A model generated the notes under the pieces. That model saw only the letters and a program-made list of their open reading frames with translations. It did no database searches and had not been told where the DNA came from. This document shows positions 18,063 through 26,990 of a stretch of DNA of 64,000 nucleotides, in pieces. The first letter of the stretch is position 1. Each line of letters starts with the position of its first letter. The stretch comes from Treponema sp. (GTDB taxonomy: Bacteria > Spirochaetota > Spirochaetia > Treponematales > Breznakiellaceae): the NCBI GenBank assembly GCA_009782555.1, contig WRIV01000004.1, positions 1-64,000 of the forward strand, written 5' to 3'. The translations under genes and the position numbers were made by a program.

Positions 18063-18392
18063 ATGACAATACCCCCCACCATCCAATCCGAACTTGACAC
18101 CCTCAAAGAAATCATCCTCCGTACCGTCCCTGTGGAGCAAATCTGGCTTTTTGGCTCCTATGCCAACGGAACGCCCCACAAAGACTCAGACCTAGATTTA
18201 TATGTGATTCTCAAAGACGATGTTCAAATGCGAATGATTGACGCTGCTATTACAATTAGAATCGCCATAGGCAGAAAAAAGACAATGCCGGTAGACGTTG
18301 TTACAAACACCCTCGGCAAATACAGGGAACGCTTAAAATTCCCGACACTGGAACGAACAATTGAGCGCGAAGGGATAAAAATTTATGGATAA
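18063..18392 (+). CDS. mntA: MNT-domain nucleotidyltransferase (MntA-like antitoxin)
   Basis: A 109-residue minimal nucleotidyltransferase. The signature GSYANGTPHKDSDLDL fits GS-X10-DXD exactly, with Phe-Gly-Ser-Tyr before it (WLFGSYANG). MntA proteins of type VII toxin-antitoxin systems add AMP to the HEPN toxin encoded next to them. The following HEPN gene overlaps by 8 bases, supporting that pairing. It lies 11 bases after the GHKL gene and could be co-transcribed with it and with mod. Confidence 0.85.
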   Translation: MTIPPTIQSELDTLKEIILRTVPVEQIWLFGSYANGTPHKDSDLDLYVILKDDVQMRMIDAAITIRIAIGRKKTMPVDVVTNTLGKYRERLKFPTLERTIEREGIKIYG

Positions 18393-18822
18393 GCAAAATG
18401 AGTTGCAGCAGTGGATTGCAATTGCCAATAGTGATTTAACGGCAGCACAACACTTGGCAAATAATATGCGGCCTATCCCTTATGAGATTATCTGTTTTCA
18501 TTGCCAGCAAGCGGCGGAAAAATACCTTAAATGGGTTCTTGTATTGCATGACATTGATCCTCCAAAAATCCATGATTTGGAAGAACTTGAAAAACTTTGC
18601 GAAACAATTTCCCCTCAGTTTGAAACACTATTTGAAAAATGCGCTGCCTTAACGGAGTATGCTATCCCTTCCCGTTACCCCAGCGAAAATCAATTGGAAA
18701 AGCAAGATATGGACAAAGCGCTTGAATATGCACAGTCAATCAGGGAATTTGTCAGAAGTCAATTCCCTGAACAATTTGTGCTTTACAATAAAAACACAAA
18801 CAAAAAATCGGAGGAACCCTGA
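18385..18822 (+). CDS. HEPN-domain protein (partner of the MNT protein)
   Basis: A 145-residue helical protein of the PF05168 type HEPN group, recognised by EIICFHCQQAAEKYLKWVL (about 34-52), HDLEELEKL, and TEYAIPSRYPSE. AAGGGAT precedes the ATG. HEPN proteins paired with MNT enzymes are commonly RNase toxins (HepT), but the HepT catalytic motif R-X4-6-H is not obvious here, so RNase activity is uncertain; the PF05168 branch may have another role, such as nucleotide or RNA binding. The stop is two bases before the mod start. Confidence 0.8.
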   Translation: MDKQNELQQWIAIANSDLTAAQHLANNMRPIPYEIICFHCQQAAEKYLKWVLVLHDIDPPKIHDLEELEKLCETISPQFETLFEKCAALTEYAIPSRYPSENQLEKQDMDKALEYAQSIREFVRSQFPEQFVLYNKNTNKKSEEP

Positions 18823-18824
18823 CA

Positions 18825-21791
18825 ATGCCCAAAAAAGCACAACCTCCAAAAAAAACCAAGAGATACGAAGTATCTCAAATCACCCACACCGAAGACAAGC
18901 GCAAAAACATACCCACGGCAGAATACCAGGCCGTAGTGGAAGACGAAACAAAAAAGGTCATTCCCGTAACCGTCAAACGCAGAAATCCCGACCTTGATCC
19001 CCAGCTTGTCTGGCGGGGCAAGGAGGACCGGGACTGGACAAGCCTTAATACGCAGGCGCCGCCCCTCTATATTCAGGAAAAACTCCATCCCAAAGCCATT
19101 ATCGACGACCTGGTGCGGCGCAGCGATGCCGACCGGAAAACGGAAGAGCAGCAGCCCGATCTGTTTGCCGATTTTAACGGCATCGGCGAGGCGGAAAAAA
19201 CGGAGTTCTACAAACATGAACAAAACTGGTCCAACCGCATGATCCTGGGCGACAGCCTCCTCGTGATGGCAAGCCTTTCGGTTCGGGAAGATTTGCAGGG
19301 CAAAGTACAGTGCATCTATTTTGACCCGCCCTACGGCATCAAGTTCAATTCCAATTTTCAATGGTCAACCACCAGCCGGGACGTGAAGGACGGGAACCTC
19401 TCCCATATTTCCCGCGAGCCGGAACAGGTGAAAGCCTTCCGCGATACCTGGAGGGACGGTGTACACAGTTACCTTAGCTATATCCGTGATCGCCTTACCA
19501 TTGCGCGCGAACTCCTTGCCGAGACCGGTTCAATCTTTGTACAGATTGGCGATGAAAATGTTCATCGGGTTCGGGACGTGATGGATGAAGTTTTCGGGGA
19601 AGAAAATTTTATTAGCCTTATTATTTACAAAAAAGGTGGTACTGCAACAACACAGGAGTTAAGTAATATTACTGATTTTATTATTTGGTATGCAAAGGAC
19701 AAAAAACATATCAAATACAGACAACTTTTTGAAAAAAAAGAAGTTGGAGTGGGTGAATCAACAGGTGAACGTTATGACCAACTTGAAGCCCTTGATGGTT
19801 TTCGTAGGCCAATGTCAAAAACAGAAAAGGAAGATCCTGATTTAATTCCAGTTAATAATCGAGCCTATAAATTATCTAACCCATGTTCTCAACATGATAA
19901 CCCAAATCACAGAATTACCCCATTAGTTTTTGAAGGAAACGAGTATTTTCCTCCAAATGATAGGCAGTGGTCTGCTGCAATAGATAAAATGTATAAATTG
20001 ACTGAAAGCAACCGAATTGTTTCAACAGGAAAGAACCTTGCCTATATAATGTACATAGATGATTATCCTGTTATGCCTATAAATAATATATGGACAGATT
20101 TTTTACTTCGTACAGAAAGAGTTTATGTTGTTCAAACATCTCCGAAAACAATCCAGCGTTGCATCCTCATGACTACCGACCCCGGCGATCTGGTTTTGGA
20201 CCCTACCTGCGGTTCGGGAACTACCGCCTATATCGCCGAACAGTGGGGCCGCCGGTGGATCACCATCGACACGAGCCGGGTTGCTCTGGCCTTAGCCCGT
20301 ACCCGTCTGATGGGGGCCCGCTATCCGTATTTTCTCCTTGCCGATTCTTCCGAGGGGCAGTTAAAAGAAGCGGAACTCAAGCAGACCATTCCTTCACGGG
20401 AGCCAACCTACAGCCGCATCCGCCACGGTTTTGTGTATGAGCGGGTTCCCCATATCACCCTTAAATCTATCGCCAACAATACCGAGATCGATGTGATTTA
20501 CGAAAAATACCGGCAGGATATTGAAAACTCCCTCGCAGAGATTAACACGCTGATGCGGGGCGAAGATATAGTGTATCGAATTGAAACCGGTGCGCGTAAA
20601 GGCAGAACCGTTAATTTCAGTAAGGACACCGGTAAAAAAGAAACGCTCCCCTCCGGTGAAGAAGTGTCTGTCTGCGATCTGTTGGAGTGGGAAGTACCGC
20701 CGATACGTTTTTCTGACGGAAAGAAGACATGTCCGCCGGGTTTTGAAAAGGCGATCAAACCTCTGGGTAAATTCTGGGACGCAAAAATGAAACGCCAAAA
20801 GGAAATTGACGCTTCCATTTCCGCAAAGGCCGAGTTTGAATACCTCTACGACAAGCCGTATGAGGACAACAAAAAAATCAGGGTTGCCGGCCCCTTTACC
20901 GTGGAAAGCGCCTCTCCCCACCGGGTGCTTGATCTGGATGAAAACGGTGACTTTATCGTAGCGGAGCGCACACGTTCTTACGGTGCAAAAAGCGATGATA
21001 CGGATTTCACCTCGATCATCCTTGAAAATCTCCGCACTGCCGGAGTCCAGCAGACACACAAGGAAGACAAGATCGATTTTACTTCCCTTAACCCCTGGCC
21101 CGGAAACCTGGTTTGCGCTGAAGGCCGATACGATGAGGGCGGCGAACGTGGCGCAAAACCCATCCAGCGCCGGGCCGCCATTTTCATTGGCGGCGAATTC
21201 GGAACAGTAACCCGCGCCGATCTGGTGGAAGCCGCAAACGAAGCCGCCGAAGCGAACTTCGACTGCCTCATCACCTGCGCCTTTAACTATGAAGCCCGTG
21301 TTACCGATTTTAACAAACTCGGCAAAATCAGGATACTCAAGGCCCGCATGAACGCCGATCTCCACATGGCAGGCGATCTCCGCAACACCGGCAAAGGGAA
21401 TCTGTTTGTGATTTTCGGCGAACCGGATCTGGAAATTATCTCCCACGAGAATAATCAGTTGATTGTAAAAATCAGGGGCGTTGACGTGTTTCATCCCGGC
21501 CTGGGCAAAGTGGAATCGAACGATACCGGCGGTATCGCCTGCTGGTTCATCGACACCGATTACAACGGGGAAAGTTTCTTTGTCCGCCACGCCTATTTCC
21601 TCGGCGCCGGTAATCCCTACGAATCTTTGAAAAAGACCCTCAACACCCAGATCAACGAAGACGCATGGGCCAGCCTCCGCAGCGACATTTCCCGCCCCTT
21701 TGACAAGCCCCCGTCAGGCCGCATTGCCGTCAAGGTTATTAACCACCTTGGGGATGAGGTGATGAAAGTTATCAATGTAAAAGAACGGTAG
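18825..21791 (+). CDS. mod: Type III-like DNA adenine methyltransferase, Mod subunit
   Basis: N6-adenine methyltransferase of the beta class that protects host DNA and supplies sequence recognition to Res. Of its 988 residues, motif IV FDPPYG lies at 166-171 and motif I DPTCGSGTT at 459-467, the IV-before-I order of beta-class enzymes. Residues 265-445 between them form the target-recognition region, encoded by visibly AT-richer DNA (about 19610-20160). The C-terminal 400 residues go well beyond the usual length of about 600 and contain a DUF-like domain of unknown role (RRAAIFIGGEFGTVT onward). GGAGGA precedes the ATG. It is downstream of the HEPN gene and 3 bases before the patatin gene. 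Confidence 0.9.
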   Translation: MPKKAQPPKKTKRYEVSQITHTEDKRKNIPTAEYQAVVEDETKKVIPVTVKRRNPDLDPQLVWRGKEDRDWTSLNTQAPPLYIQEKLHPKAIIDDLVRRSDADRKTEEQQPDLFADFNGIGEAEKTEFYKHEQNWSNRMILGDSLLVMASLSVREDLQGKVQCIYFDPPYGIKFNSNFQWSTTSRDVKDGNLSHISREPEQVKAFRDTWRDGVHSYLSYIRDRLTIARELLAETGSIFVQIGDENVHRVRDVMDEVFGEENFISLIIYKKGGTATTQELSNITDFIIWYAKDKKHIKYRQLFEKKEVGVGESTGERYDQLEALDGFRRPMSKTEKEDPDLIPVNNRAYKLSNPCSQHDNPNHRITPLVFEGNEYFPPNDRQWSAAIDKMYKLTESNRIVSTGKNLAYIMYIDDYPVMPINNIWTDFLLRTERVYVVQTSPKTIQRCILMTTDPGDLVLDPTCGSGTTAYIAEQWGRRWITIDTSRVALALARTRLMGARYPYFLLADSSEGQLKEAELKQTIPSREPTYSRIRHGFVYERVPHITLKSIANNTEIDVIYEKYRQDIENSLAEINTLMRGEDIVYRIETGARKGRTVNFSKDTGKKETLPSGEEVSVCDLLEWEVPPIRFSDGKKTCPPGFEKAIKPLGKFWDAKMKRQKEIDASISAKAEFEYLYDKPYEDNKKIRVAGPFTVESASPHRVLDLDENGDFIVAERTRSYGAKSDDTDFTSIILENLRTAGVQQTHKEDKIDFTSLNPWPGNLVCAEGRYDEGGERGAKPIQRRAAIFIGGEFGTVTRADLVEAANEAAEANFDCLITCAFNYEARVTDFNKLGKIRILKARMNADLHMAGDLRNTGKGNLFVIFGEPDLEIISHENNQLIVKIRGVDVFHPGLGKVESNDTGGIACWFIDTDYNGESFFVRHAYFLGAGNPYESLKKTLNTQINEDAWASLRSDISRPFDKPPSGRIAVKVINHLGDEVMKVINVKER

Positions 21792-21794
21792 CCT

Positions 21795-24002
21795 ATGCGT
21801 AAAATCTTTACCGTGTTTTTGCTGTTTTTTGTTCTTGCCGCCGCCGCCGCCCAGAGCAGACGGCCCTCGGTTGCCCTTGTTTTGGGCGGAGGAGGAGCCA
21901 GGGGGTTTGCCCATGTGGCGGTTCTGGAATTGATAGAAGAACTGGGCATACCGGTGGATATGATAACCGGGGTAAGTTCCGGTGCCATAGTCGGCGGACT
22001 TTATGCGGCGGGTTATAGCCCGGCCATGATACTGGAAGTTTTTAACAAAAGAGATTGGAGTTCTTTTTTTCAGAACCGGCCGGTCTCTCCCTTTTGGAAC
22101 AGGAATAATGATCTTCCCCTGGCTTTTTCCCTGAACGATTCCGCCGGGCCTGTGGTCCCTGATTGGGGAAGGGGTTACTCTTCGGGACAAAATGCATATG
22201 ATTTTTTTAAATCCCTGACGATAAAAATTCCCTCCTATATTGATTTTAACAATCTCCCCATTTCTTTCCGGGCCGGGGTTGTGGAAGTTCCGGAAGGCAA
22301 ATTCGAACTTCTGAATGATGGAGACCTGGCCGAAGCAATCCGGGCAAGCATGAGTATTCCGGGAGTTTTTGAACCCTTTATCATCGAAGAACGAAGCTAT
22401 ATTGACGGAGGGATTCTTAACAATCTTCCGATCCGGGAAGTTCGGGAACTGGGTTTTGACATAATCATTGCTGTAGATCTTTTTCCCCTTCCGCTGGAAT
22501 TCTCCGTTGCTCCCCTGGATATTCCTGATCTGATGAATACGATTTATTCCCATAACACGAGCAGTGAACATCATAAACTGGCAGATGTGGTTCTTTTTCC
22601 GCTTATTTCGGATATATCCGCCATGGATTTCAGTAAGGGCCCGGAAATCTATGCTCTGGCGAAGGAGGAAAAAGTAAAACTGGCAGCCCTTCTTGAACCG
22701 GTTCGGGAAAAAATTGCCGCCGGAGTTTCCGCCGATGCTGACAGGGAATCCGGGTCCAAAGGGAGTTACAGGGATATGCCGCCCCTTACGCCCCAAAGGT
22801 TGATCATCAGGGGAGGGCTGCACCGGGATCGTTCCTTTATCGGGAAGGCGTTTTCCCGCCTTGTCATGGGCAGGGCCTTGACGGTGGAAATCATTTCTGC
22901 CTTTCTGGAAAGCGTTTACGAAACCGGCAATTACCGTATGGCCGCGGTCAGGACGGATATCCGTTCCGGGGAAACGGTACTGGAGCTCATCCTTTATCCT
23001 GAGTCGAAGAACAATACCCTGCTCCGGATGGGACTGGATTATGAAGGAACATTCTCTTCCCAATCCTCCGGCAAAACAGCCTTGAGGAGCGGCATTGAAC
23101 TGCGGGGAAAGAACGGCTTTTCTTTTCTTCTTCAAGCTTCAGTGATGGACGAACTTTCCGTTGGTTTTTCGGTATTCCGGCCCCTGGGGCCCCATTTTTT
23201 TCTTGCCGCCGAAACGGATCTGATCCGGGATCAGGAACTGCCGGTTAAGGGCATCCTGAGCAGGGAGGAAACTATGCCGGAGCGGCTCCTCTATTTCCGC
23301 GGGGTTGTAAAAGGGGGCTTTCGCATTAACCGCCATAATTCCCTTTGCCTCTGGCCTGAATTTTTTTGGTTCGCTGATGAGGACGAGACCCATACAATGG
23401 CGGGTATTGCCGCCGCTTATACTTATTCCAGCCTTGACCATTCTCTCTTTCCTTCCCGGGGTTTTTGGGGGAGGATCGAAAACCGTGTAAGGTTTACGCC
23501 CGGCGATCCTCTGCCCTTCGATCTTGTCAGCGCCGATCTTGCGGCATCACTACCCCTGGGCCGCCATGTTAGTCTTGGGATTTCCGGTTTTGGATCATCT
23601 CTTTTTGGGGACACCGAACTTCCTTCCGGGCTTTCTGTTTTTGATTTGAAGGGTATTCAACGGTTCTACTTTCCCCACGATCCGGGGATATTTTCCGGCG
23701 AAAAGAGGGCCGCCCTTTCCCTGGCCTTCCAGGCAGAGCCCTTGGGAAGCCTAAGCATCCTGGGGGGAAGGCTGGTCTTTCTTCTGGCGGCTTCGGCGGG
23801 CCGGGCCGGTTCGTTTGAATGGAACGACTGGAAGGATTTTGGGAAGAACGATCTTATCTGGAACATTTCCTTCGGCACGGCCATGGTTCCCGCAAAAAAC
23901 TTCGGGCTTCAAATTAGAGCCGGCGCCGGCGGAAACCATCAACCGGCTCCCTTCGTTTCCCTTGATATAGGTTTGAGGGGATTTCAAAAACGATTGTTTT
24001 AA
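21795..24002 (+). CDS. Patatin-like phospholipase with POTRA and outer-membrane barrel (PlpD-like)
   Basis: A 735-residue protein with signal peptide (MRKIFTVFLLFFVLAAAAAQ), a patatin lipase domain (oxyanion GGGGARG at about 31-37, nucleophile GVSSG at about 59-63, Asp in the DGG dyad of YIDGGILNN), one POTRA-like segment at about 330-410, and a C-terminal beta-barrel with Omp85/surface-antigen features ending in Phe. This architecture matches type Vd autotransporters, in which the barrel exports the lipase. Catalytic Ser and Asp are both present. It follows mod by three bases, but its composition and role suggest the nearness is chance or read-through rather than shared function. Confidence 0.87.
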   Translation: MRKIFTVFLLFFVLAAAAAQSRRPSVALVLGGGGARGFAHVAVLELIEELGIPVDMITGVSSGAIVGGLYAAGYSPAMILEVFNKRDWSSFFQNRPVSPFWNRNNDLPLAFSLNDSAGPVVPDWGRGYSSGQNAYDFFKSLTIKIPSYIDFNNLPISFRAGVVEVPEGKFELLNDGDLAEAIRASMSIPGVFEPFIIEERSYIDGGILNNLPIREVRELGFDIIIAVDLFPLPLEFSVAPLDIPDLMNTIYSHNTSSEHHKLADVVLFPLISDISAMDFSKGPEIYALAKEEKVKLAALLEPVREKIAAGVSADADRESGSKGSYRDMPPLTPQRLIIRGGLHRDRSFIGKAFSRLVMGRALTVEIISAFLESVYETGNYRMAAVRTDIRSGETVLELILYPESKNNTLLRMGLDYEGTFSSQSSGKTALRSGIELRGKNGFSFLLQASVMDELSVGFSVFRPLGPHFFLAAETDLIRDQELPVKGILSREETMPERLLYFRGVVKGGFRINRHNSLCLWPEFFWFADEDETHTMAGIAAAYTYSSLDHSLFPSRGFWGRIENRVRFTPGDPLPFDLVSADLAASLPLGRHVSLGISGFGSSLFGDTELPSGLSVFDLKGIQRFYFPHDPGIFSGEKRAALSLAFQAEPLGSLSILGGRLVFLLAASAGRAGSFEWNDWKDFGKNDLIWNISFGTAMVPAKNFGLQIRAGAGGNHQPAPFVSLDIGLRGFQKRLF

Positions 24003-24019
24003 AAAAGGCGAGACTTTCC

Positions 24020-24070
24020 AAAACTTCAGTTTTTGGAAAGAGTTCAAGTATTTTCAAAAACTGAAGTTTT
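24020..24070. terminator. Bidirectional terminator-like inverted repeat
   Basis: The 16 bases at 24020-24035 (aaaacttcagtttttg) and 24055-24070 are perfect reverse complements separated by 19 bases. The stem is bounded by A- and T-runs on both strands, and it lies between the convergent patatin gene and dapL, so it can end transcription from either side. A smaller alternative hairpin (tttcc..ggaaa) overlaps it. Confidence 0.6.
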
Positions 24071-24103
24071 GTATCCCCTCAGGATGGTGTTCGTCCGTAT
24101 TGT

Positions 24104-25363
24104 TTAAATAAAAGACAGCCGCCGGCAGGCTTCTTCTACATCGGCACGGTGGCCGAAGGCGGAAAAGCGAATAAAAGATTGCCCCGATGGTCCAAAGCCC
24201 GATCCGGGAGTGGTAACTACCCGGCACTTTTCCAGGATTTCCGCAAATACTTCCCAACTGTCCCTGCCGGGAAAGCGGGCCCAGATATAGGGTGAGTTAT
24301 CCCCGCCCACAGAGGATATCCCCAGCTTCGACAAGGCGCTGCGGATCAGAGCGGCGTTTTCCAGGTAAAAGTCGCAGAGCCGCCGGATTTCTTTTTGGCC
24401 CTCATCACTTAAAGCAGCGAGACCTCCGGCCTGGGCAATGTTGGAGGCGCCGTTAAAAATCGTTCCCGCAATGCGGGCCCAGTCGGCATTAATACTTTCT
24501 CCTCCGGCGTACCGTAATTCTTTGGGAACCACGGTCCAGCCAAGTCTGACCCCGGTAAACCCCGCAGGTTTGGAAAATGAATTCACTTCTATGGCGCACT
24601 CCCTGGCGCCGGGTATTTCGAAAATCGTTTTTGGAAGGGCCGGGTCCCGGATGTATTCCGAATATGCGGCGTCAAAGATAATGATACAGCCCTGGCGCCG
24701 GGCGGCGCTGACCATGCCGGTAAGCTGTTCCCGGGTTGCCGCCGCTCCCGTAGGATTATTGGGGGAGCAAAAATAAAAGAGGGAATTTTCCGGAACCAGG
24801 GAAAGATCGGGGAAGTATTGGTTTTCTGCGGTACAGGGAAGGTAGGTGATGCCCCCATAGCCGCCGCCAGCTTCGCCGGCTTCCCGGCTTCCCGCAGAGC
24901 CGATTAGCACTGAACCGTCCACATAAACCGGATAGGAAGGATCCTGGACCACTGCGGGAGTTTCAGAACCGAAGAGCAGCTGCAGCCGGCCAATATCGCA
25001 TTTTGCTCCATCAGAAACAAAAATTTCATCAATAGAAAAAGGGGAAGTTCCTTCGCCGCCGGGGCCGGCGGATCGGGAATAAAATACCCCGGCAATTTTT
25101 TTTCGCAGTTCGGGAAGCCCTTCATCCTGATAACCTGAATAACCTTCTACCGTGCCGAGTTTTCTGGCCCCCTCCACAAGTCCCGCAGTAGTACGAGGCA
25201 GCACCGGTTCGGTGGTATTCCCCACTCCCAGGCTGATAATCCGGGTTTCCGGTTTTGAAGGATCCTCCGGATGGGCGGCGGCAAATTCACGCTTCCGCCG
25301 GGCGATTTCCGGAAAGAGATAGCCCGCCTTTAGGGCGGCCAGATGGGGATTACGGGGTATCAT
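24104..25363 (-). CDS. dapL: LL-diaminopimelate aminotransferase
   Basis: PLP enzyme that converts tetrahydrodipicolinate to LL-diaminopimelate in one step, supplying lysine and peptidoglycan; the DapL route is used by spirochaetes, chlamydiae and some others. The 419-residue protein has the class I/II aminotransferase features: SPNNPTG, the internal aldimine lysine in SFSKPAGFTGVRLGW, and the C-terminal RFSAFGHR with the substrate-binding Arg. DapL-specific GYSGYQDEGLPELR is present near residue 95. GGGAGG precedes the ATG at 25363. A 60-residue gene lies 20 bases upstream on the same strand. Confidence 0.93.
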   Translation of the reverse strand: MIPRNPHLAALKAGYLFPEIARRKREFAAAHPEDPSKPETRIISLGVGNTTEPVLPRTTAGLVEGARKLGTVEGYSGYQDEGLPELRKKIAGVFYSRSAGPGGEGTSPFSIDEIFVSDGAKCDIGRLQLLFGSETPAVVQDPSYPVYVDGSVLIGSAGSREAGEAGGGYGGITYLPCTAENQYFPDLSLVPENSLFYFCSPNNPTGAAATREQLTGMVSAARRQGCIIIFDAAYSEYIRDPALPKTIFEIPGARECAIEVNSFSKPAGFTGVRLGWTVVPKELRYAGGESINADWARIAGTIFNGASNIAQAGGLAALSDEGQKEIRRLCDFYLENAALIRSALSKLGISSVGGDNSPYIWARFPGRDSWEVFAEILEKCRVVTTPGSGFGPSGQSFIRFSAFGHRADVEEACRRLSFI

Positions 25364-25383
25364 AGGGATCCTCCCTTAGTTTT

Positions 25384-25566
25384 TCACTTTAACCCTTCTT
25401 TTAATGAGAATGCCGGGCAGGGCTGGCCGGTGGCATTGAACACTTCCGCCGAAGGCAGGGACTGACCTTTAAAGCCGAACATTTCACAGGACCGGGGGTA
25501 GTTCGGATCCCAGGTAATCCTGAAGTGAACGCATTTTAGACAGTTGGGGGTTTTGATTTCTCCCAT
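25384..25566 (-). CDS. Small conserved cysteine protein
   Basis: Sixty residues with four cysteines: CLKC (9 and 12), RSCEMFGFKG (27) and PCPAF (49). The motif CVHFRITWDPNYPRSC is characteristic of a small family found in spirochaetes and other bacteria, often annotated merely as hypothetical. Cysteine spacing would suit a metal-binding site, but no function is known. It is the first gene of a likely two-gene operon with dapL. Confidence 0.7.
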   Translation of the reverse strand: MGEIKTPNCLKCVHFRITWDPNYPRSCEMFGFKGQSLPSAEVFNATGQPCPAFSLKEGLK

Positions 25567-25578
25567 GCTTCAATTTAG

Positions 25579-25607
25579 AGAATATAGGGATGGATAAAAT
25601 TCATCAA
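25579..25607 (-). promoter_or_regulatory. Candidate promoter for the small Cys protein and dapL
   Basis: On the minus strand TTGATG (25602-25607), a 17-bp spacer and TATTCT (25579-25584). The ATG at 25566 lies 12 nt beyond the -10 box with a weak GAAG Shine-Dalgarno. Confidence 0.35.
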
Positions 25608-25622
25608 CTGGTATAAAATGAG

Positions 25623-26990
25623 ATGGGAAAAATTATGGGTCTGGCAATTATTATCATTTTCCTCGCCGTAGGCATAGTTTTTTTTGTTTTCTTTATTGTT
25701 AAATCCATCGCCGTACCAAAGCGGGCGGACCAGCTTGCCGGCCTGCTGCAGCGGGGAAAAACTCAGCCGGTAATCAAAGGCGCCAAGGCCATTCTGGAAA
25801 AGGAACCAAAAAATGCTGATGCCCGTTATTTTTTGGGGAAGGCATTCCTCCTGGAAAAAAAAGAAGACCTTGCCTTTGCGGAGCTAAAAGTTCTGAGCCA
25901 GACCGGTGCCATGGGGGAATTTATCCCCGAAGAGGATTTTCGCAAAGAAGTGGCCCAGCTTTATATTAAGCATAAACAAACCGAAGAAGCTCTTAAGGAA
26001 TATATCCTTCTTATCAAAAAGAAACCGGATCGGGCAGAGTACTACTACTGGGCGGGAAAGCTCTTTACCGAGCGCAACCGCATGGACATGGCCCAAAATT
26101 ATCTGCGCAAGGCAGCGGAGCTGTCTCCCCGGGATGCAAAAATTCAGTTTGAACTAGGGGTAATGCTCTACAAAAGCAAAAACGCCCACGAAGCCAAAGA
26201 TGCCCTGGAGCGGGCCCTGAAGCTTCAGGCCGACAATGCCCAGGCCTATTTCTATCTGGGAAAAATCCAAAAGGATGGCAAGGATTATTCCGGCGCTGTG
26301 GCAACCCTGGAAAAAGCCGCCCGGGATCCGGCGTACCGTCTGCGGGCCATGCTGGAACGAGGAAGCTGCTACATGGCCCTGAATGCGGTGGACAAGGCGA
26401 TCCCCGACCTGGAACGGGCGGTAAAGGCAATTACCGAAGAAGGGCTCCAGGAAAGCATCTATGCCCGGTACTTTCTGTCCATGTGCTATGAAAAAAACCA
26501 CGATATGGAAAAAGCAATTGAACAGTGGGATAAAATTCACGCCGTCAAAACCGGCTTTAAGGATGTGGACGCCAAGCTGAGCCAATATCAGGATATGCGG
26601 GACGACGACGCTATAAAAGACTTCATGAGCGCGGGGAACCAGGAATTTGAAGAGATCAGCAAAAAACTGGTTATCACCGCCATGGGTCTTACGGTTAAGT
26701 CCTCCAGGCCTGTCCCCCCCGACGGGGTAGAACTGGTTGTCATAGAAGACGCCGCTTCCCGTAAGCCGCCCCGGCTTGTCCGCATTTATCGTTCTCCGGA
26801 TATGGTGGACGATGGCAAGATCCGTTCCATCCTGGATGATGCCAAGGCGCAAAACATGGGCCGGGCGGTGGTGATGTCGAGTGCAGGCTTTACACGGCCC
26901 GCCACGGAATATGCTGAGTCCCGTCCGGTTGAACTGGTCAACAAGGATAAACTGCAGGGTCTGTTAAGAAAAAGTTTTTCCAAAAAATAA
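25623..26990 (+). CDS. Membrane-anchored TPR protein with Mrr-like C-terminal segment
   Basis: A 455-residue protein with an N-terminal membrane helix (about 4-28), at least six tetratricopeptide repeats (about 60-330, for example AEYYYWAGKLFTERNRMDMA and AQAYFYLGKIQKDGKDYSGA), and a C-terminal part (about 345-450) that resembles the end of the Mrr_cat restriction fold (RAVVMSSAGFTRPATEYAES followed by VELVNKDKL). The catalytic acids and Lys of a nuclease are not evident, so the domain is probably a binding or degenerate one. T. pallidum has a TPR protein (TP0095) of similar build, to my recollection. TATAAA ends five bases before the ATG; the in-frame ATG at 25635 is an alternative start. 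Confidence 0.75.
   Translation: MGKIMGLAIIIIFLAVGIVFFVFFIVKSIAVPKRADQLAGLLQRGKTQPVIKGAKAILEKEPKNADARYFLGKAFLLEKKEDLAFAELKVLSQTGAMGEFIPEEDFRKEVAQLYIKHKQTEEALKEYILLIKKKPDRAEYYYWAGKLFTERNRMDMAQNYLRKAAELSPRDAKIQFELGVMLYKSKNAHEAKDALERALKLQADNAQAYFYLGKIQKDGKDYSGAVATLEKAARDPAYRLRAMLERGSCYMALNAVDKAIPDLERAVKAITEEGLQESIYARYFLSMCYEKNHDMEKAIEQWDKIHAVKTGFKDVDAKLSQYQDMRDDDAIKDFMSAGNQEFEEISKKLVITAMGLTVKSSRPVPPDGVELVVIEDAASRKPPRLVRIYRSPDMVDDGKIRSILDDAKAQNMGRAVVMSSAGFTRPATEYAESRPVELVNKDKLQGLLRKSFSKK

Noticed and set aside
20394-21590. 398-codon open frame antisense to mod
   Set aside because: GC-rich codons leave the opposite strand open; no start signal, no domain, and the sense frame is a clear methyltransferase.
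21714-23135. 473-codon open frame antisense to the patatin gene
   Set aside because: Same cause; the sense strand encodes an intact signal peptide, lipase motifs and barrel.
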